DNA of 64,000 bases from KK5 sp034043675 (GTDB lineage Bacteria; Pseudomonadota; Gammaproteobacteria; Burkholderiales; Burkholderiaceae_C). How positions within the stretch are numbered: the first letter of the stretch is position 1; each line of letters opens with the position of its first letter. Position numbers and translations under genes: made by a program. A model generated the notes under the pieces. It saw only the letters and a list, made by a program, of their open reading frames with translations. It was not told where the DNA came from and searched no databases. Location: positions 1 through 64,000 of the forward strand of contig NZ_JAXCLA010000007.1 in assembly GCF_034043675.1 (NCBI RefSeq). Direction: 5' to 3'. Positions 18,372 through 26,770 of the stretch are shown here, piece by piece.

Positions 18372-18770
18372 TCACAGGCCCGTGATCAGCGGGCAAGACC
18401 AAGTGTTCCGTCTGTTGGCCCCGTATGCACCGGCACCGTGGGCGACGAACTGCAGCAGGCCGCCGGCCATGGCCAGGTTCTTCAGGAAGTGGAACATCTG
18501 ATTCTGGTCACCCAGTGCATGGTGGAAGAACACGGCCGAGACCACGGAGAAGGCCGCCAGTGCAGCGGCGACAAGACGAGTGCGATAGCCGAGCGCCAGG
18601 ATGGCGCCACCGACCAGCTCAGTCACCAGGGCCAGGGCGTATGCGAGGGTGGGCATCGGAATTCCGACGGAACCGATATAGCCGATGGTGCCGGCCGGAG
18701 CACTTAGCTTGCCGAAGGCGCTGACCAGGAAGATGAGGGCAACCAGTACGCGGCCGAGCAAGGGCAGCAC
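18372..18770 (-). CDS. DoxX-family membrane protein, N-terminus probably damaged
   Basis: The protein has 132 residues with four hydrophobic helices and family features (GKLSAPAGTIGYIGS, ALVTELVGGAILALGY, FFHHA, FLKNLAMAGGLL). DoxX proteins are small inner-membrane proteins often linked to quinone or redox detoxification. The only usable start is a GTG at 18770. The frame continues upstream as TNSSAPTS, which looks like the rest of a normal N-terminus, but reaches a stop with no start codon. The gene therefore seems to have lost its start where it abuts the monooxygenase fragment. Confidence 0.75.
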   Translation of the reverse strand: MLPLLGRVLVALIFLVSAFGKLSAPAGTIGYIGSVGIPMPTLAYALALVTELVGGAILALGYRTRLVAAALAAFSVVSAVFFHHALGDQNQMFHFLKNLAMAGGLLQFVAHGAGAYGANRRNTWSCPLITGL

Positions 18771-18818
18771 GGAGGTCGGGGCGGAGGAATTGGTGGACCA
18801 GTACGTTCAGTACGGCGT

Positions 18819-19196
18819 TCAGCCGTCACGTCGGCCAACCGCCAAGCCAATTCTTGCGTTCCAGATAGACCGCAGCGGGCTGGCTCCTTGGTAACCAGTT
18901 CGCGGGGCGTGAGTCGGTGACCGTCTGACCTCATGCCCGGTGATCAGCTCGACGACGGTTTGCGGCGTATCAGGGCCGAAGAAGCGCCGGTGGTCCCGGG
19001 CCGTCTGGCCGGCAAGCGACGCGCTGCTGGGGAACAGGCCCTGCTCGTACTCGGCGAGCGCTGCTTCGACATCGCCAGGATTCGCGCAGATGGGCTTTCC
19101 AAGCTCGGCGCCATCCAAGATCGCCAGGTTGGCGCCTTTGCCGGCGAACGGCGACATCAAATGGGCGGCATCGCCGACCAGGGGGACTTCGGCCAC
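18819..19196 (-). pseudogene. C-terminal remnant of an FAD-dependent monooxygenase (TetX-like)
   Basis: The translation begins VPLVGDAAHLMSPFAGKGAN and continues LAILDGAELGK, the third FAD-binding motif (GD-x3-H-x3-P-x-G-x-G-x-N) of class A flavoprotein monooxygenases. The remaining helix (LAEYEQGLFPSSASLAGQTA) also fits. The roughly 280 N-terminal residues, including the GxGxxG nucleotide-binding motif, are absent, and an in-frame stop precedes the fragment. The last 40 residues have lost family resemblance. Intact relatives commonly neighbour doxX and hydrolase genes. Confidence 0.75.
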
Positions 19197-19281
19197 TCAC
19201 TGCCAACCTCCAGTCTCGTCTTGGACGTGGCTCGTATTCGCAACTTCCTCGAGCACTTTGGCATCCAAAAAAATCTTGAAA

Positions 19282-19346
19282 AGTATTTGACACCTAAAGT
19301 ATCTGCGCATAGATTTGCATTCAATGAGTAGTTGACATCTAAAGCA
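19282..19346. promoter_or_regulatory. Pair of 20-bp direct repeats, probable operator
   Basis: AGTATTTGACACCTAAAGTA (19282-19301) and AGTAGTTGACATCTAAAGCA (19327-19346) match at 16 of 20 positions and are 45 bp apart in an AT-rich stretch. Each contains a -35-like TTGACA/TTGACAC. The spot between the lost monooxygenase start and the hydrolase suggests a surviving control region for this redox-detoxification cluster. The regulator is not identified. Confidence 0.5.
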
Positions 19347-19671
19347 ATTCCTCTCAAGGAGGCTCTTCATGCAGGTGATCCACAACGATCGAGGCCAGGA
19401 CGCCAGCATCGCCTGGTCGATATCCCGGGCCCCACCAGCTCGGCGCTGATCTCAAGGTTCCCGCAGCTCGACAGTTTTCGGGTGACTGTCCGGTTGCACC
19501 GCTCAAGCACAGCTTCATCGGATGTCTTCAGCTCGCAGGGTCATGGGCGACTTCGCGAAGCCGGAGCAACGGTTGCGCCGCTGCATGGGCGAGACGGATG
19601 GCCATTCGCCATCAACAGCCACCCGCCATGCAAATCGTTCCTTCATCCATCCATCTGAAAGAGAGCAAATC
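19347..19671. other. Leader region of the hydrolase, no gene seen
   Basis: A frame extends into this stretch from the hydrolase, but the upstream part lacks family similarity. A ribosome-binding site (GAAAGAGAG) sits at its end, just before the hydrolase ATG at 19672. Confidence 0.35.
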
Positions 19672-20367
19672 ATGAACACTCTGGCACTGAGCATCGTCCT
19701 GATCCACGGCGGCTTTGTTGACGGCTCCGGCTGGCAAGGCGTCTACAACGATCTCAAGAAGGACGGCTACGACGTCAGCATCGTCCAGAACCCGACGACC
19801 TCGCTGGCCGACGATGTGGCCTTCACCAAGCGCGTCATCGCAAGCAAGAGCGGCCCGGTCCTGCTCGTGGGGCACTCCTACGGCGGTGTCGTCGTGACCG
19901 AGGCAGGCAACGATCCGAAGGTCGCGGGCTTGGTCTACATCGCCGCGTTCGCGCCGGACAAGGGCGAGTCGGTCGAGACGCTGATCAAGAACCCCGTTCC
20001 CGGTGCGCCGGTGCCGCCGATCCTGCCGCCGCAGGACGGCTTCCTGTTGCTGGACCAGGCCAAGTTCGCCGCCTCTTTCGCGGCCGACGTCAGCCAGGAG
20101 ACGGCTGCCTTCATGGCCGCATCGCAAGTGCCTTGGGGCGTGGCTGCGCTGACGGGTGCGGTCACGACGCCGGCCTGGAAGAACAAGCCGAGCTGGTATC
20201 TGGTAGCCAAGGACGACAAGATGATCCCGCCCGCCGCGCAGCGCGCCATGTCGGCCCGTGCCGGCTCCGTCGTCACCGAAGTTCCGGGTAGCCACGCCGT
20301 GTACGTCTCGCGTCCGGACGATGTGGCGGCCGTTATCCGCCAGGCAGCAGTAGCGCTGAGCAAGTAA
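19672..20367 (+). CDS. Alpha/beta-hydrolase (esterase-like)
   Basis: The protein has 231 residues. The HGG oxyanion motif is at residues 12-14, nucleophile Ser69 in GHSYGG, the acid in VAKDDKMIPP and the catalytic His in PGSHAVYVSRP. It matches the compact alpha/beta-hydrolase subgroup often annotated as salicylate esterase-like, with the substrate unknown. The start ATG at 19672 follows GAAAGAGAG; an upstream ATG in frame at 19522 would add a stretch unlike the family. The N-terminus has no clear signal peptide, so it is probably cytoplasmic. A strong hairpin follows the stop. Confidence 0.85.
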   Translation: MNTLALSIVLIHGGFVDGSGWQGVYNDLKKDGYDVSIVQNPTTSLADDVAFTKRVIASKSGPVLLVGHSYGGVVVTEAGNDPKVAGLVYIAAFAPDKGESVETLIKNPVPGAPVPPILPPQDGFLLLDQAKFAASFAADVSQETAAFMAASQVPWGVAALTGAVTTPAWKNKPSWYLVAKDDKMIPPAAQRAMSARAGSVVTEVPGSHAVYVSRPDDVAAVIRQAAVALSK

Positions 20368-20383
20368 GGCCGCCGAAGCGGAA

Positions 20384-20409
20384 ATGCTCCGCCCTCACGG
20401 GCGGAGCAT
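20384..20409 (+). terminator. Hairpin after the hydrolase gene
   Basis: A perfect 11-bp stem (ATGCTCCGCCC / GGGCGGAGCAT) with a TCAC loop lies 17 bases after the stop codon. No T-run follows, so it may act as a weak or bidirectional terminator between the converging hydrolase and integrase genes. Confidence 0.5.
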
Positions 20410-20451
20410 GCTGTCGATTGCCGCTCAGTTGGTCGCGGCCTGCCGACTTCG

Positions 20452-22149
20452 TCAGGCCTCCGTTATCGCTTCAAGCCGCTTGGATGCCTCCAGTAATGCG
20501 CTCGATGCCGTGACTCCGGACGAATGAGCAACGCCGAGCTTGGCCCTGAGGATCGCGTCGACGTGTTCACCAAGCTTCACCCAGGCCGCTCGTTTTTCGT
20601 CTGCGAAGTCGTACAGCAGGTAGTGCCTTCGCACTTTCGGGCCGCCGAGCAAGTGGTTCTGGCAACGATCGATCAGGTCCGCTGGAATGCCGAGTCGCTG
20701 CATCGTGGTGGCGCTGGTGCGGCGCAGGTCGTGAGGCGTCCATTCCCCGTTTTCTCCGCCTGAGAGCACGAGGCTGTTGTCCAACACGCGCTTCTTCGGT
20801 TTCCTTGAAAGTTGCTTGAACATGAGCTGGCGATCTCCGACCTGCATCGTCAGAGCCTTTTCGCCGATCGGACCGTCTTCCTTGTCGGGCGAGGGGAACA
20901 CCCATCGCGAATCGCCGGCCATTTCGAAAAGAACCTTGAACTGCTCTGCGGCTTGGGGGCTGAGGAAGACCATGAAGTCCCGTCGCCTGCCACGGGTTGA
21001 CTTGCTGTTCTCCTTGGGAATGAACCATTCGCCCTTCTCAAAGTTGATGTGCTTCTTCTCGGTAAGGAGCAGCTCGCCGATGCGACAGGTCGTCAATAGG
21101 CATAGCCAGACGGCGCACTGGTACTTGGTGCTCAGTCCACGTTGCGAGCGCACGAGGTCGACCCAGGGGTTCCAATCGGGCTCGGGTAACGGCGTCGGCG
21201 CGGCCGCGGTTTGAAGTGCGACACGATGCCAGTGGCCTCGGGACGGGGTTGGGATACTGCGGCGCTCGCAAATCTTCGATAGCCCGCGGTCGCTGATGCC
21301 GAGCTGATGCGCCAGACGCATGATCGGTGTGTGCCACACCAGCTCGTAGAGGTCTTTTCGGGTCAGGGTCGCCGCGTCCTTTCCCATGGCGGCGAAGATG
21401 TCGCGTAGCTCAGTCAGCTCATCGACGGACAACACACGCTCCCGGGCGTAGTCGATGTCGTAGCCGGGGCTGACGACTGTCTTGATGTCCACGAGGTCTA
21501 TCGGGTTGCCTTCGGCGAGAAGACGGCGCCAGGGTTGGCGTTTCTCCGCCCAGTGATACATCTGCGCTAGATCGTTGCGCACGGCGACGGCCATGCGATT
21601 CGCGCCGCGTCCGACGATCACCTTGAGCAGGACACGGAGGTCATGTTCGGTAGTCTCCGCAACCAGCTTCGTGCCGATGACGGGGCGCACGTTCTTGTCC
21701 AGCAACTGGCGCAGTCCTAGATTGCCGTCGCTGCGTTTCACGCCGTCTTGAAGCCAAGCGTCGATCAGGTCATTGTTGATCTTGGCATCGGCCTGCCGCA
21801 GGGCTTCAGCTGCCAGCGTCACCTTGACTTCCTGCTGCGCCTGGATGCGTTCGGCCTGTCGGTGCTCTGACGGATTGATGCCCTCACGTAACTTCAGGCG
21901 GGCCTCGTCGCGCGTACGCCGGATCCCTGCGAGGTCGACGGCCGGCCAAAAACCGCAATCCAGCCGCTTGACCTTGCCTTCCCACTTGAACGCGTAGCGC
22001 CAGCGAATCGTTACTTCGGCGCGGCTGCTGACCCGGACTTCGCCGGTGAGGCCATCGCCGTCGCCGAGGGTGTCACCTGCCCAGTCGGTTGGTACGTTGC
22101 GCAACTCTGTCACCGTCCATCGGGAGCCTTTCGGGCGTCGTGTAGCCAT
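20452..22149 (-). CDS. Tyrosine recombinase (island integrase) with an inserted helical module
   Basis: The protein has 565 residues. The N-terminal arm-binding (about 40-90) and core-binding (about 120-225) regions are followed by the catalytic domain with Arg356 (TTCRIGELLL), His473 and Arg476 (TPHDLRRT), His499 (CQNHL) and probable nucleophile Tyr510 (RRHYLLYDFADEKR). These fit P4-like integrases. Residues about 261-315 (LTRKDLYELVWHTPIMRLAH to the PTPSRGHWHRVAL segment) are an extra module inside the catalytic domain, between its first helix and the Arg-bearing helix. The gene points away from an attachment site at 22352-22396, which is 200 bases upstream of its start. Confidence 0.88.
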   Translation of the reverse strand: MATRRPKGSRWTVTELRNVPTDWAGDTLGDGDGLTGEVRVSSRAEVTIRWRYAFKWEGKVKRLDCGFWPAVDLAGIRRTRDEARLKLREGINPSEHRQAERIQAQQEVKVTLAAEALRQADAKINNDLIDAWLQDGVKRSDGNLGLRQLLDKNVRPVIGTKLVAETTEHDLRVLLKVIVGRGANRMAVAVRNDLAQMYHWAEKRQPWRRLLAEGNPIDLVDIKTVVSPGYDIDYARERVLSVDELTELRDIFAAMGKDAATLTRKDLYELVWHTPIMRLAHQLGISDRGLSKICERRSIPTPSRGHWHRVALQTAAAPTPLPEPDWNPWVDLVRSQRGLSTKYQCAVWLCLLTTCRIGELLLTEKKHINFEKGEWFIPKENSKSTRGRRRDFMVFLSPQAAEQFKVLFEMAGDSRWVFPSPDKEDGPIGEKALTMQVGDRQLMFKQLSRKPKKRVLDNSLVLSGGENGEWTPHDLRRTSATTMQRLGIPADLIDRCQNHLLGGPKVRRHYLLYDFADEKRAAWVKLGEHVDAILRAKLGVAHSSGVTASSALLEASKRLEAITEA

Positions 22150-22201
22150 CTCGATCCACCTTCCTACCTGAAGATAGCAAGTTCGAATCGTAGCGTTTTT
22201 A

Positions 22202-22223
22202 GGGGCAACCGTGGGGGCAACCG
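22202..22223. repeat. Two direct repeats GGGGCAACCG upstream of the integrase
   Basis: Copies at 22202-22211 and 22214-22223 are 12 bp apart, between the integrase start and the attachment site. They could be arm-type integrase sites; this is an inference from position only. Confidence 0.35.
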
Positions 22224-22351
22224 AAGCGTGAGCTGCCCTGAGACGTCGTGAGACGCCAAAGGACTACGAATCGCCTAAGTTGTTGATTTTAAAGAATATG
22301 AGAAAATCCCAGATTGTCCCGCAAGGTCTCGGAAAATCTTGCGATCTATAA

Positions 22352-22396
22352 ATGGGGTGCAAGAGGTAGCGAGTTCGAATCCCGCCGTTCCGACCA
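22352..22396 (+). other. Attachment site: 3' half of tRNA-Pro(GGG)
   Basis: The 45 bases from the anticodon loop (ATGGGGT, anticodon GGG at 22354-22356) through the anticodon stem (GCAAG), variable loop, T-loop (TTCGAAT), acceptor strand (CGTTCCG), discriminator A and CCA match the 3' half of a bacterial tRNA-Pro(GGG). The D-arm and 5' acceptor are missing, so it cannot be a functional tRNA. Partial tRNA copies of this kind are left where a tyrosine recombinase integrates into a tRNA gene. One T-stem pair is mismatched (A-C). Confidence 0.8.
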
Positions 22397-22413
22397 TTGA
22401 TAAGAAGAGAAGC

Positions 22414-22448
22414 AACGGGTTAGCCGCGAAAGCAGCTAACCCGTTTTT
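22414..22448 (+). terminator. Rho-independent terminator after the tRNA fragment
   Basis: A perfect 11-bp stem (AACGGGTTAGC / GCTAACCCGTT), a 10-base loop and a T5 run. It lies 18 bases after the CCA and was probably the terminator of the original tRNA-Pro transcript. Confidence 0.85.
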
Positions 22449-22458
22449 CATTCCATCT

Positions 22459-24612
22459 TCATTCCATAAATGGCTCGCCCAGCACCGAAGGCGAGAAGTC
22501 AGCGGAGCCGGCCGGCTTGTGCCCTTCAGTCCAGGCTTCAAGGGCCTCGGCGGACATCGGGCGGGCGAGGTAGAAGCCCTGCAGCTCGTCGCATTGCATC
22601 TCCAGCAGGATGTCGTGCTGGCCCTGGGTCTCCACGCCCTCCGCGACGACGCGCAGGCCCAGTTCATGGGCGAGCTGGATGACGGCGCTGACGATGGCGC
22701 GGGCATCCGTGCTGGCTTCGACGTCGGCGACGAAGCTGCGATCGATCTTGAGCTGGCGCGCCGGAAGCTGCCGCAGGTAGCTGAGGCTGGAATAGCCGGT
22801 ACCGAAGTCGTCGATGGACAGGAAGACGCCGATGCGGGCCAGTTCGTCGAAGGCGCGCTGCGTGCTCTTCAGGTCCTCCATGGCGACCGACTCGGTGATC
22901 TCGCAGAGCAACTGCGATGGATCGATGAAGTTGCGCTCCAGCGCCGCTTCGATCCGGGTCGCCAGATCGGGTTCGCGCAACTGGTGGACGGACAGGTTGA
23001 TCGCCACGCGCATGCGCAGGCCCGTTTCGGCCCAGGCGCGCATCTGTCGGCAGGCCTCGTCGATGACCCAGTTGCCCAGGGTGTTGATGAGCCCGAAGCG
23101 CTCGGCGATGGGAATGAACAGGTTCGGCCCCAGCATGCCGCGCTCGGGGTGGTTCCACCGCAATAGCGCCTCCACGCCGCGGATCTGGCCCTGTGCACCA
23201 TCGATCTTGGGTTGGTAGTGCAGCGCGAGCTGACCACCGCTTTCCAGTGCCAGGCGCAGATCGTTCTGCAGGTTGAGCTGCTCCTGGGCGCCTTCGTCCA
23301 TGCGTGCTTCGTACAGCGCGTAGGTGCCGCCGCCCGTGCGCTTGGCGGTGTACATCGCCGCGTCGGCGTTCAGCAGCAGTTTGTCGGCGTCGCCGTGATC
23401 CGGGTAGACGGCGATGCCCACCGAGCCGGACAGCGCGACCCGGCGGCCGGCCGCTTCCAGCGGTGCCGTCAGTGCGGCGATCAGGCGGCGGGCGAGGCTG
23501 GCGCAGTCCGCCACGCTGCTTACGTCTTCCATCAGCAGCACGAACTCGTCGCCACCGATGCGGGCCACCGTGTCGGCATCGCGCGCGGCTTCGCGAAGGC
23601 GCCGGGCCGCCTCGATCAGCACCGTGTCGCCCACGGCGTGACCCATCGAGTCGTTGACCGGCTTGAAGCCGTCCAGGTCCACAAAGAGCACGGCGACCTT
23701 GCCGAGCGTGCGTCCCGAGATCTGCTCGGCGGCGCGCGCGTGGCGCTGCAACGCATGGGCCAGCCGGTCCTCGAACAGCATGCGGTTGGGCAGGCCGGTC
23801 AGCGGGTCCTGGAATGCGCGGCGCCGCAGTTCCTCATTGGCCGACTCCAGCTTGACGTTGGCCACTTTGAGCGAGCTGCGCATGCGCGCATCCATCATCG
23901 ATGTGAGCAAGGTCATCGCCAGCAAGGCGACGGAGAACACCGAGACGATCGTGCCGAGTTCCGGACCGCTGAGCACATCCGCGCTCAGGCAGACCGAGCC
24001 TTCCGGGAAGTTGGCCGCCGCCATGCCGGTGTAGTGCATGCTGCAGATGGCGATGCCCATGACCAAGGCGGCAAGCGGCTGAAGAACCACCGCGCTGCGC
24101 TCGGCAAGCCTGCGCAGCCAGAAGAACATCAGCAAGGCGGCGCCCGACGCGCCCACGCCGATCAGGGCCGACGCGGCGACGATGCGCGCGTCCCAGACGA
24201 TTGCCGGCGACATGTCGAGCGCGGCCATGCCGATGTAGTGCATGGCGCAGATGCCCAGGCCCATGGCGAGCGAGCCGCCCGCGAGGCTGGGCCAGGTGAG
24301 CGCGCCTTGGCCGGCGACATGCAAGGCGATGGCCGACACCACCACTGCCGCGAACCAGGAGGCCGCCGTCAGGCCGAGCGTATAGCCCAGCGCGATCGGC
24401 AGCGAGAACGCCAGCATGCCGACGAAGTGCATGCACCAGATGCCGGTGCCCATCGCGAGCGATCCACCCAGCCACCAGTTCCGCGCCACGCCGCGCTCGC
24501 GAGACTGGGCGCGCTTCGCCAGGTCGAGGGCGACGTAGGACGCGAAGCTGGCGATCAGCAGGGACGCCGCGACGATCCACGGGGAATAAATGGACGGCAA
24601 GTACTGCGTCAT
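22459..24612 (-). CDS. MHYT-GGDEF-EAL membrane protein (c-di-GMP turnover)
   Basis: The protein has 717 residues. The first 250 carry seven hydrophobic helices with three MHYT-type motifs (WCMHFVGM, CAMHYIGM, CSMHYTGM), a proposed metal/gas sensor. A GGDEF domain follows with intact active site (RIGGDEF) and the segment DPLTGLPNR. An EAL domain follows with EALLRW, the catalytic acidic pair in SIDDFGTGYSS and a Lys/Glu set (QLKIDRSF, VAEGVET). Both catalytic domains look intact, so it could make or degrade c-di-GMP. It is the first core gene right of the island boundary. The nearby glutaredoxin starts further upstream on the same strand. Confidence 0.92.
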   Translation of the reverse strand: MTQYLPSIYSPWIVAASLLIASFASYVALDLAKRAQSRERGVARNWWLGGSLAMGTGIWCMHFVGMLAFSLPIALGYTLGLTAASWFAAVVVSAIALHVAGQGALTWPSLAGGSLAMGLGICAMHYIGMAALDMSPAIVWDARIVAASALIGVGASGAALLMFFWLRRLAERSAVVLQPLAALVMGIAICSMHYTGMAAANFPEGSVCLSADVLSGPELGTIVSVFSVALLAMTLLTSMMDARMRSSLKVANVKLESANEELRRRAFQDPLTGLPNRMLFEDRLAHALQRHARAAEQISGRTLGKVAVLFVDLDGFKPVNDSMGHAVGDTVLIEAARRLREAARDADTVARIGGDEFVLLMEDVSSVADCASLARRLIAALTAPLEAAGRRVALSGSVGIAVYPDHGDADKLLLNADAAMYTAKRTGGGTYALYEARMDEGAQEQLNLQNDLRLALESGGQLALHYQPKIDGAQGQIRGVEALLRWNHPERGMLGPNLFIPIAERFGLINTLGNWVIDEACRQMRAWAETGLRMRVAINLSVHQLREPDLATRIEAALERNFIDPSQLLCEITESVAMEDLKSTQRAFDELARIGVFLSIDDFGTGYSSLSYLRQLPARQLKIDRSFVADVEASTDARAIVSAVIQLAHELGLRVVAEGVETQGQHDILLEMQCDELQGFYLARPMSAEALEAWTEGHKPAGSADFSPSVLGEPFME

Positions 24613-24655
24613 CTGTGGGCCCTCCCCACGCCGGAGGTGGAGGCCTCCTTGGGCT

Positions 24656-24898
24656 TCAGATCTTCAACTGAGCGAGCGCCGCCTGCAAGCCCGCCACGCC
24701 GCCGACGCGCTGGTCGTTGATGAACACCTGGGGCATCGAGCGCACGGAAGGCCCGCACTTTTCGTAGAAGGCCTTGCGCTGTTCCTCATCGTCGATCCTG
24801 ACTTCCTCGTAGCCGATGTTCTTGGACTTCAGCAGGCTCTTGACGGTGTCGCACTGCGGGCAGGCGGACTTGGAATAGACGACGATGTTCAGTTGCAT
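24656..24898 (-). CDS. Glutaredoxin
   Basis: The protein is 80 residues with the thioredoxin-like fold signature: beta strand NIVVYSKS, active site CPQC at residues 14-17, the cis-Pro in SMPQVFIND (about 56) and GG in VGGVAGL. It reduces mixed disulfides with glutathione in the cytoplasm. Both active-site cysteines are present, so it should be a dithiol type. It is divergent from the chemoreceptor gene. Confidence 0.9.
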   Translation of the reverse strand: MQLNIVVYSKSACPQCDTVKSLLKSKNIGYEEVRIDDEEQRKAFYEKCGPSVRSMPQVFINDQRVGGVAGLQAALAQLKI

Positions 24899-25024
24899 CG
24901 AGCCAGTTTAGAGGCAAGACCGGGGGTGTCGCCGACTTTGTCACGGAGCCGCGAAGCGCTGTCGTCAAGGATTCGCGGGTCGCAGGTATCGTTATTGGAT
25001 CCAGAAAATCCATGGGGTTTCGTT

Positions 25025-26767
25025 GTGTCTGCTCTCTCCAATCTCAAGATCGGCGCCCGGCTGGCGCTGGGTTTCGCACTGGTCCTGATCCTGACCGCCG
25101 TGTTGGGCATGGTCGCCATCAGCGGTGTCACCAAGGTCAATTCGTCGACGGAGGAACTGGCCACCAACTGGCTCGTGGCCACGCGCGCGCTGGGCGACTA
25201 CCGAACCGGCGTGAACCTGGTCCGCCGCGTCGGCGGGCAGTACGTGACGAGTTCCACCGATGAGGATTTCGCGCGCTGGGACAAGCGCATGGCCGACGGC
25301 AAGGCCGCGATGGCCGAGGCCTGGAAGCGCTACCGCCCGACCGTGGACACGCCGGAAGAGAAAGCCCTGGCCAGCGCCATCGAAGCCGACCAGGAGGCAT
25401 TCTTCAAGGCGCAGGACGCAGTCTCTGAACGGGCCAAGCAGCAGAAGCAGTACTCCGAGGAACTGCGCCAGCTCTCGCTGGGCGATTCGCTGACGACCTT
25501 CAACACCCTGCTGGCCGACGTCGAGAAGGACGTCGTCATCCAGGCCAAGGGCGCCGACGAGGCCTTTGCGCAGTCGCAATCCACCTTCCGCAGCACGCGT
25601 CTCGTCGTGATGAGCCTGCTGGGCCTGGCCATCGCGGCCGGCGCGTTCATCGCCTGGCTGGTCACCCGCTCGATCACCGCCCCGATCCGCGCTGCCGTGC
25701 AGGTGGCCGAGACGGTAGCCAGCGGCGACCTGCGCTCGAAGATCGTGGCGACCGGCCGCGACGAAACCGCACAGCTGCTCGCCGCGCTGGGCCGCATGAA
25801 CGAGAGCCTGGTCGGCATCGTCGGCGACGTTCGCCTGGCCTCGGACTCGATCGCCACCGGCACCACCGAGATCGCCACCGGCAACGCCGACCTCTCGCAG
25901 CGCACCGAAGAGCAGGCCAGCAATCTGCAGCAGACGGCAGCCTCGATGGAGCAGATGACCGCCACCGTGCAGAAGAACGCCGACGCCGCCCAGCAGGCGC
26001 GCCAGCTCTCGACCACGGCCAGCGAGGCCGCCAGCAAGGGCGGCGAGGTGGTGGGCCAGGTGGTCTCCACGATGGCGCAGATCAGCGAGAGCTCGCGCAA
26101 GATCTCCGACATCATCGGCGTGATCGACGGCATCGCCTTCCAGACCAACATCCTGGCGCTGAACGCCGCCGTGGAAGCAGCCCGCGCCGGCGAGCAGGGC
26201 CGCGGCTTCGCCGTCGTGGCCGGCGAGGTGCGCAACCTCGCGCAGCGCAGCGCCGAGGCGGCGCGCGAGATCAAGAGCCTGATCAGCGACAGCGTCGAGA
26301 AGGTCGAGGCCGGCAGCGCCCTGGTGGGCCACGCCGGCGGCGCCATCGACGACATCATGCTGCAGGTGCGCCGTGTGAACGACCTGGTCGGCGAGATCAG
26401 TGCCTCGAGCCTGGAGCAGAACCAGGGCATCGGCCAGATCGGCGATGCGGTGAACCAGCTCGACCAGGTGACGCAGCAGAACGCCGCGCTGGTGGAGGAG
26501 AGCGCCGCCGCCGCGGAAAGCCTCAAGCACCAGGCCGCGCGTCTGGCCGAGACCGTCTCCAAGTTCCGCATGAACGGCGATGGCGAGCGCAAGCCCGCCG
26601 CCGCGGGCATCCAGGCGAAGCCAGTTGTCCTTGCGAAGAAGGCACCGGCTGTCGCCAAGGCCGCCGCGCCGGCACCCAAGCGTGCGATGCCTGCAGCAGC
26701 CCCGGTCCGGCCGAAGCCGGTGGCCGTGGCCCAGCCCGCGGGCGACGATAGCTGGGAAACCTTCTAA
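25025..26767 (+). CDS. Methyl-accepting chemotaxis protein with SWETF tether
   Basis: The protein is 580 residues from a GTG at 25025. A transmembrane helix lies near residues 10-34, then a periplasmic four-helix sensor (about 35-190), a second helix (about 190-212), HAMP, and a cytoplasmic signalling coiled coil with the conserved tip (DGIAFQTNILALNAAVEAAR). An Ala/Pro/Lys-rich flexible tail ends in DSWETF. The last five residues resemble the NWETF CheR/CheB tether of E. coli Tar and Tsr. The sensor type resembles Tar/Tsr-like 4HB_MCP domains common in Burkholderiales. Longer upstream starts are open but unlike the family. The ligand is unknown. Confidence 0.92.
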   Translation: MSALSNLKIGARLALGFALVLILTAVLGMVAISGVTKVNSSTEELATNWLVATRALGDYRTGVNLVRRVGGQYVTSSTDEDFARWDKRMADGKAAMAEAWKRYRPTVDTPEEKALASAIEADQEAFFKAQDAVSERAKQQKQYSEELRQLSLGDSLTTFNTLLADVEKDVVIQAKGADEAFAQSQSTFRSTRLVVMSLLGLAIAAGAFIAWLVTRSITAPIRAAVQVAETVASGDLRSKIVATGRDETAQLLAALGRMNESLVGIVGDVRLASDSIATGTTEIATGNADLSQRTEEQASNLQQTAASMEQMTATVQKNADAAQQARQLSTTASEAASKGGEVVGQVVSTMAQISESSRKISDIIGVIDGIAFQTNILALNAAVEAARAGEQGRGFAVVAGEVRNLAQRSAEAAREIKSLISDSVEKVEAGSALVGHAGGAIDDIMLQVRRVNDLVGEISASSLEQNQGIGQIGDAVNQLDQVTQQNAALVEESAAAAESLKHQAARLAETVSKFRMNGDGERKPAAAGIQAKPVVLAKKAPAVAKAAAPAPKRAMPAAAPVRPKPVAVAQPAGDDSWETF

Positions 26768-26770
26768 ACC

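Noticed and set aside
22352..22396. A functional tRNA gene
   Set aside because: Only the 3' half from the anticodon loop is present; D-arm and 5' acceptor strand are missing.
23212..24720. 502-codon plus-strand frame opposite the MHYT-GGDEF-EAL gene
   Set aside because: The minus strand has intact GGDEF and EAL motifs; the plus frame is Arg/Gln/His-rich noise.
24992..26530. 512-codon minus-strand frame opposite the chemoreceptor
   Set aside because: The plus strand has the conserved receptor tip sequence; the minus frame has no domain.
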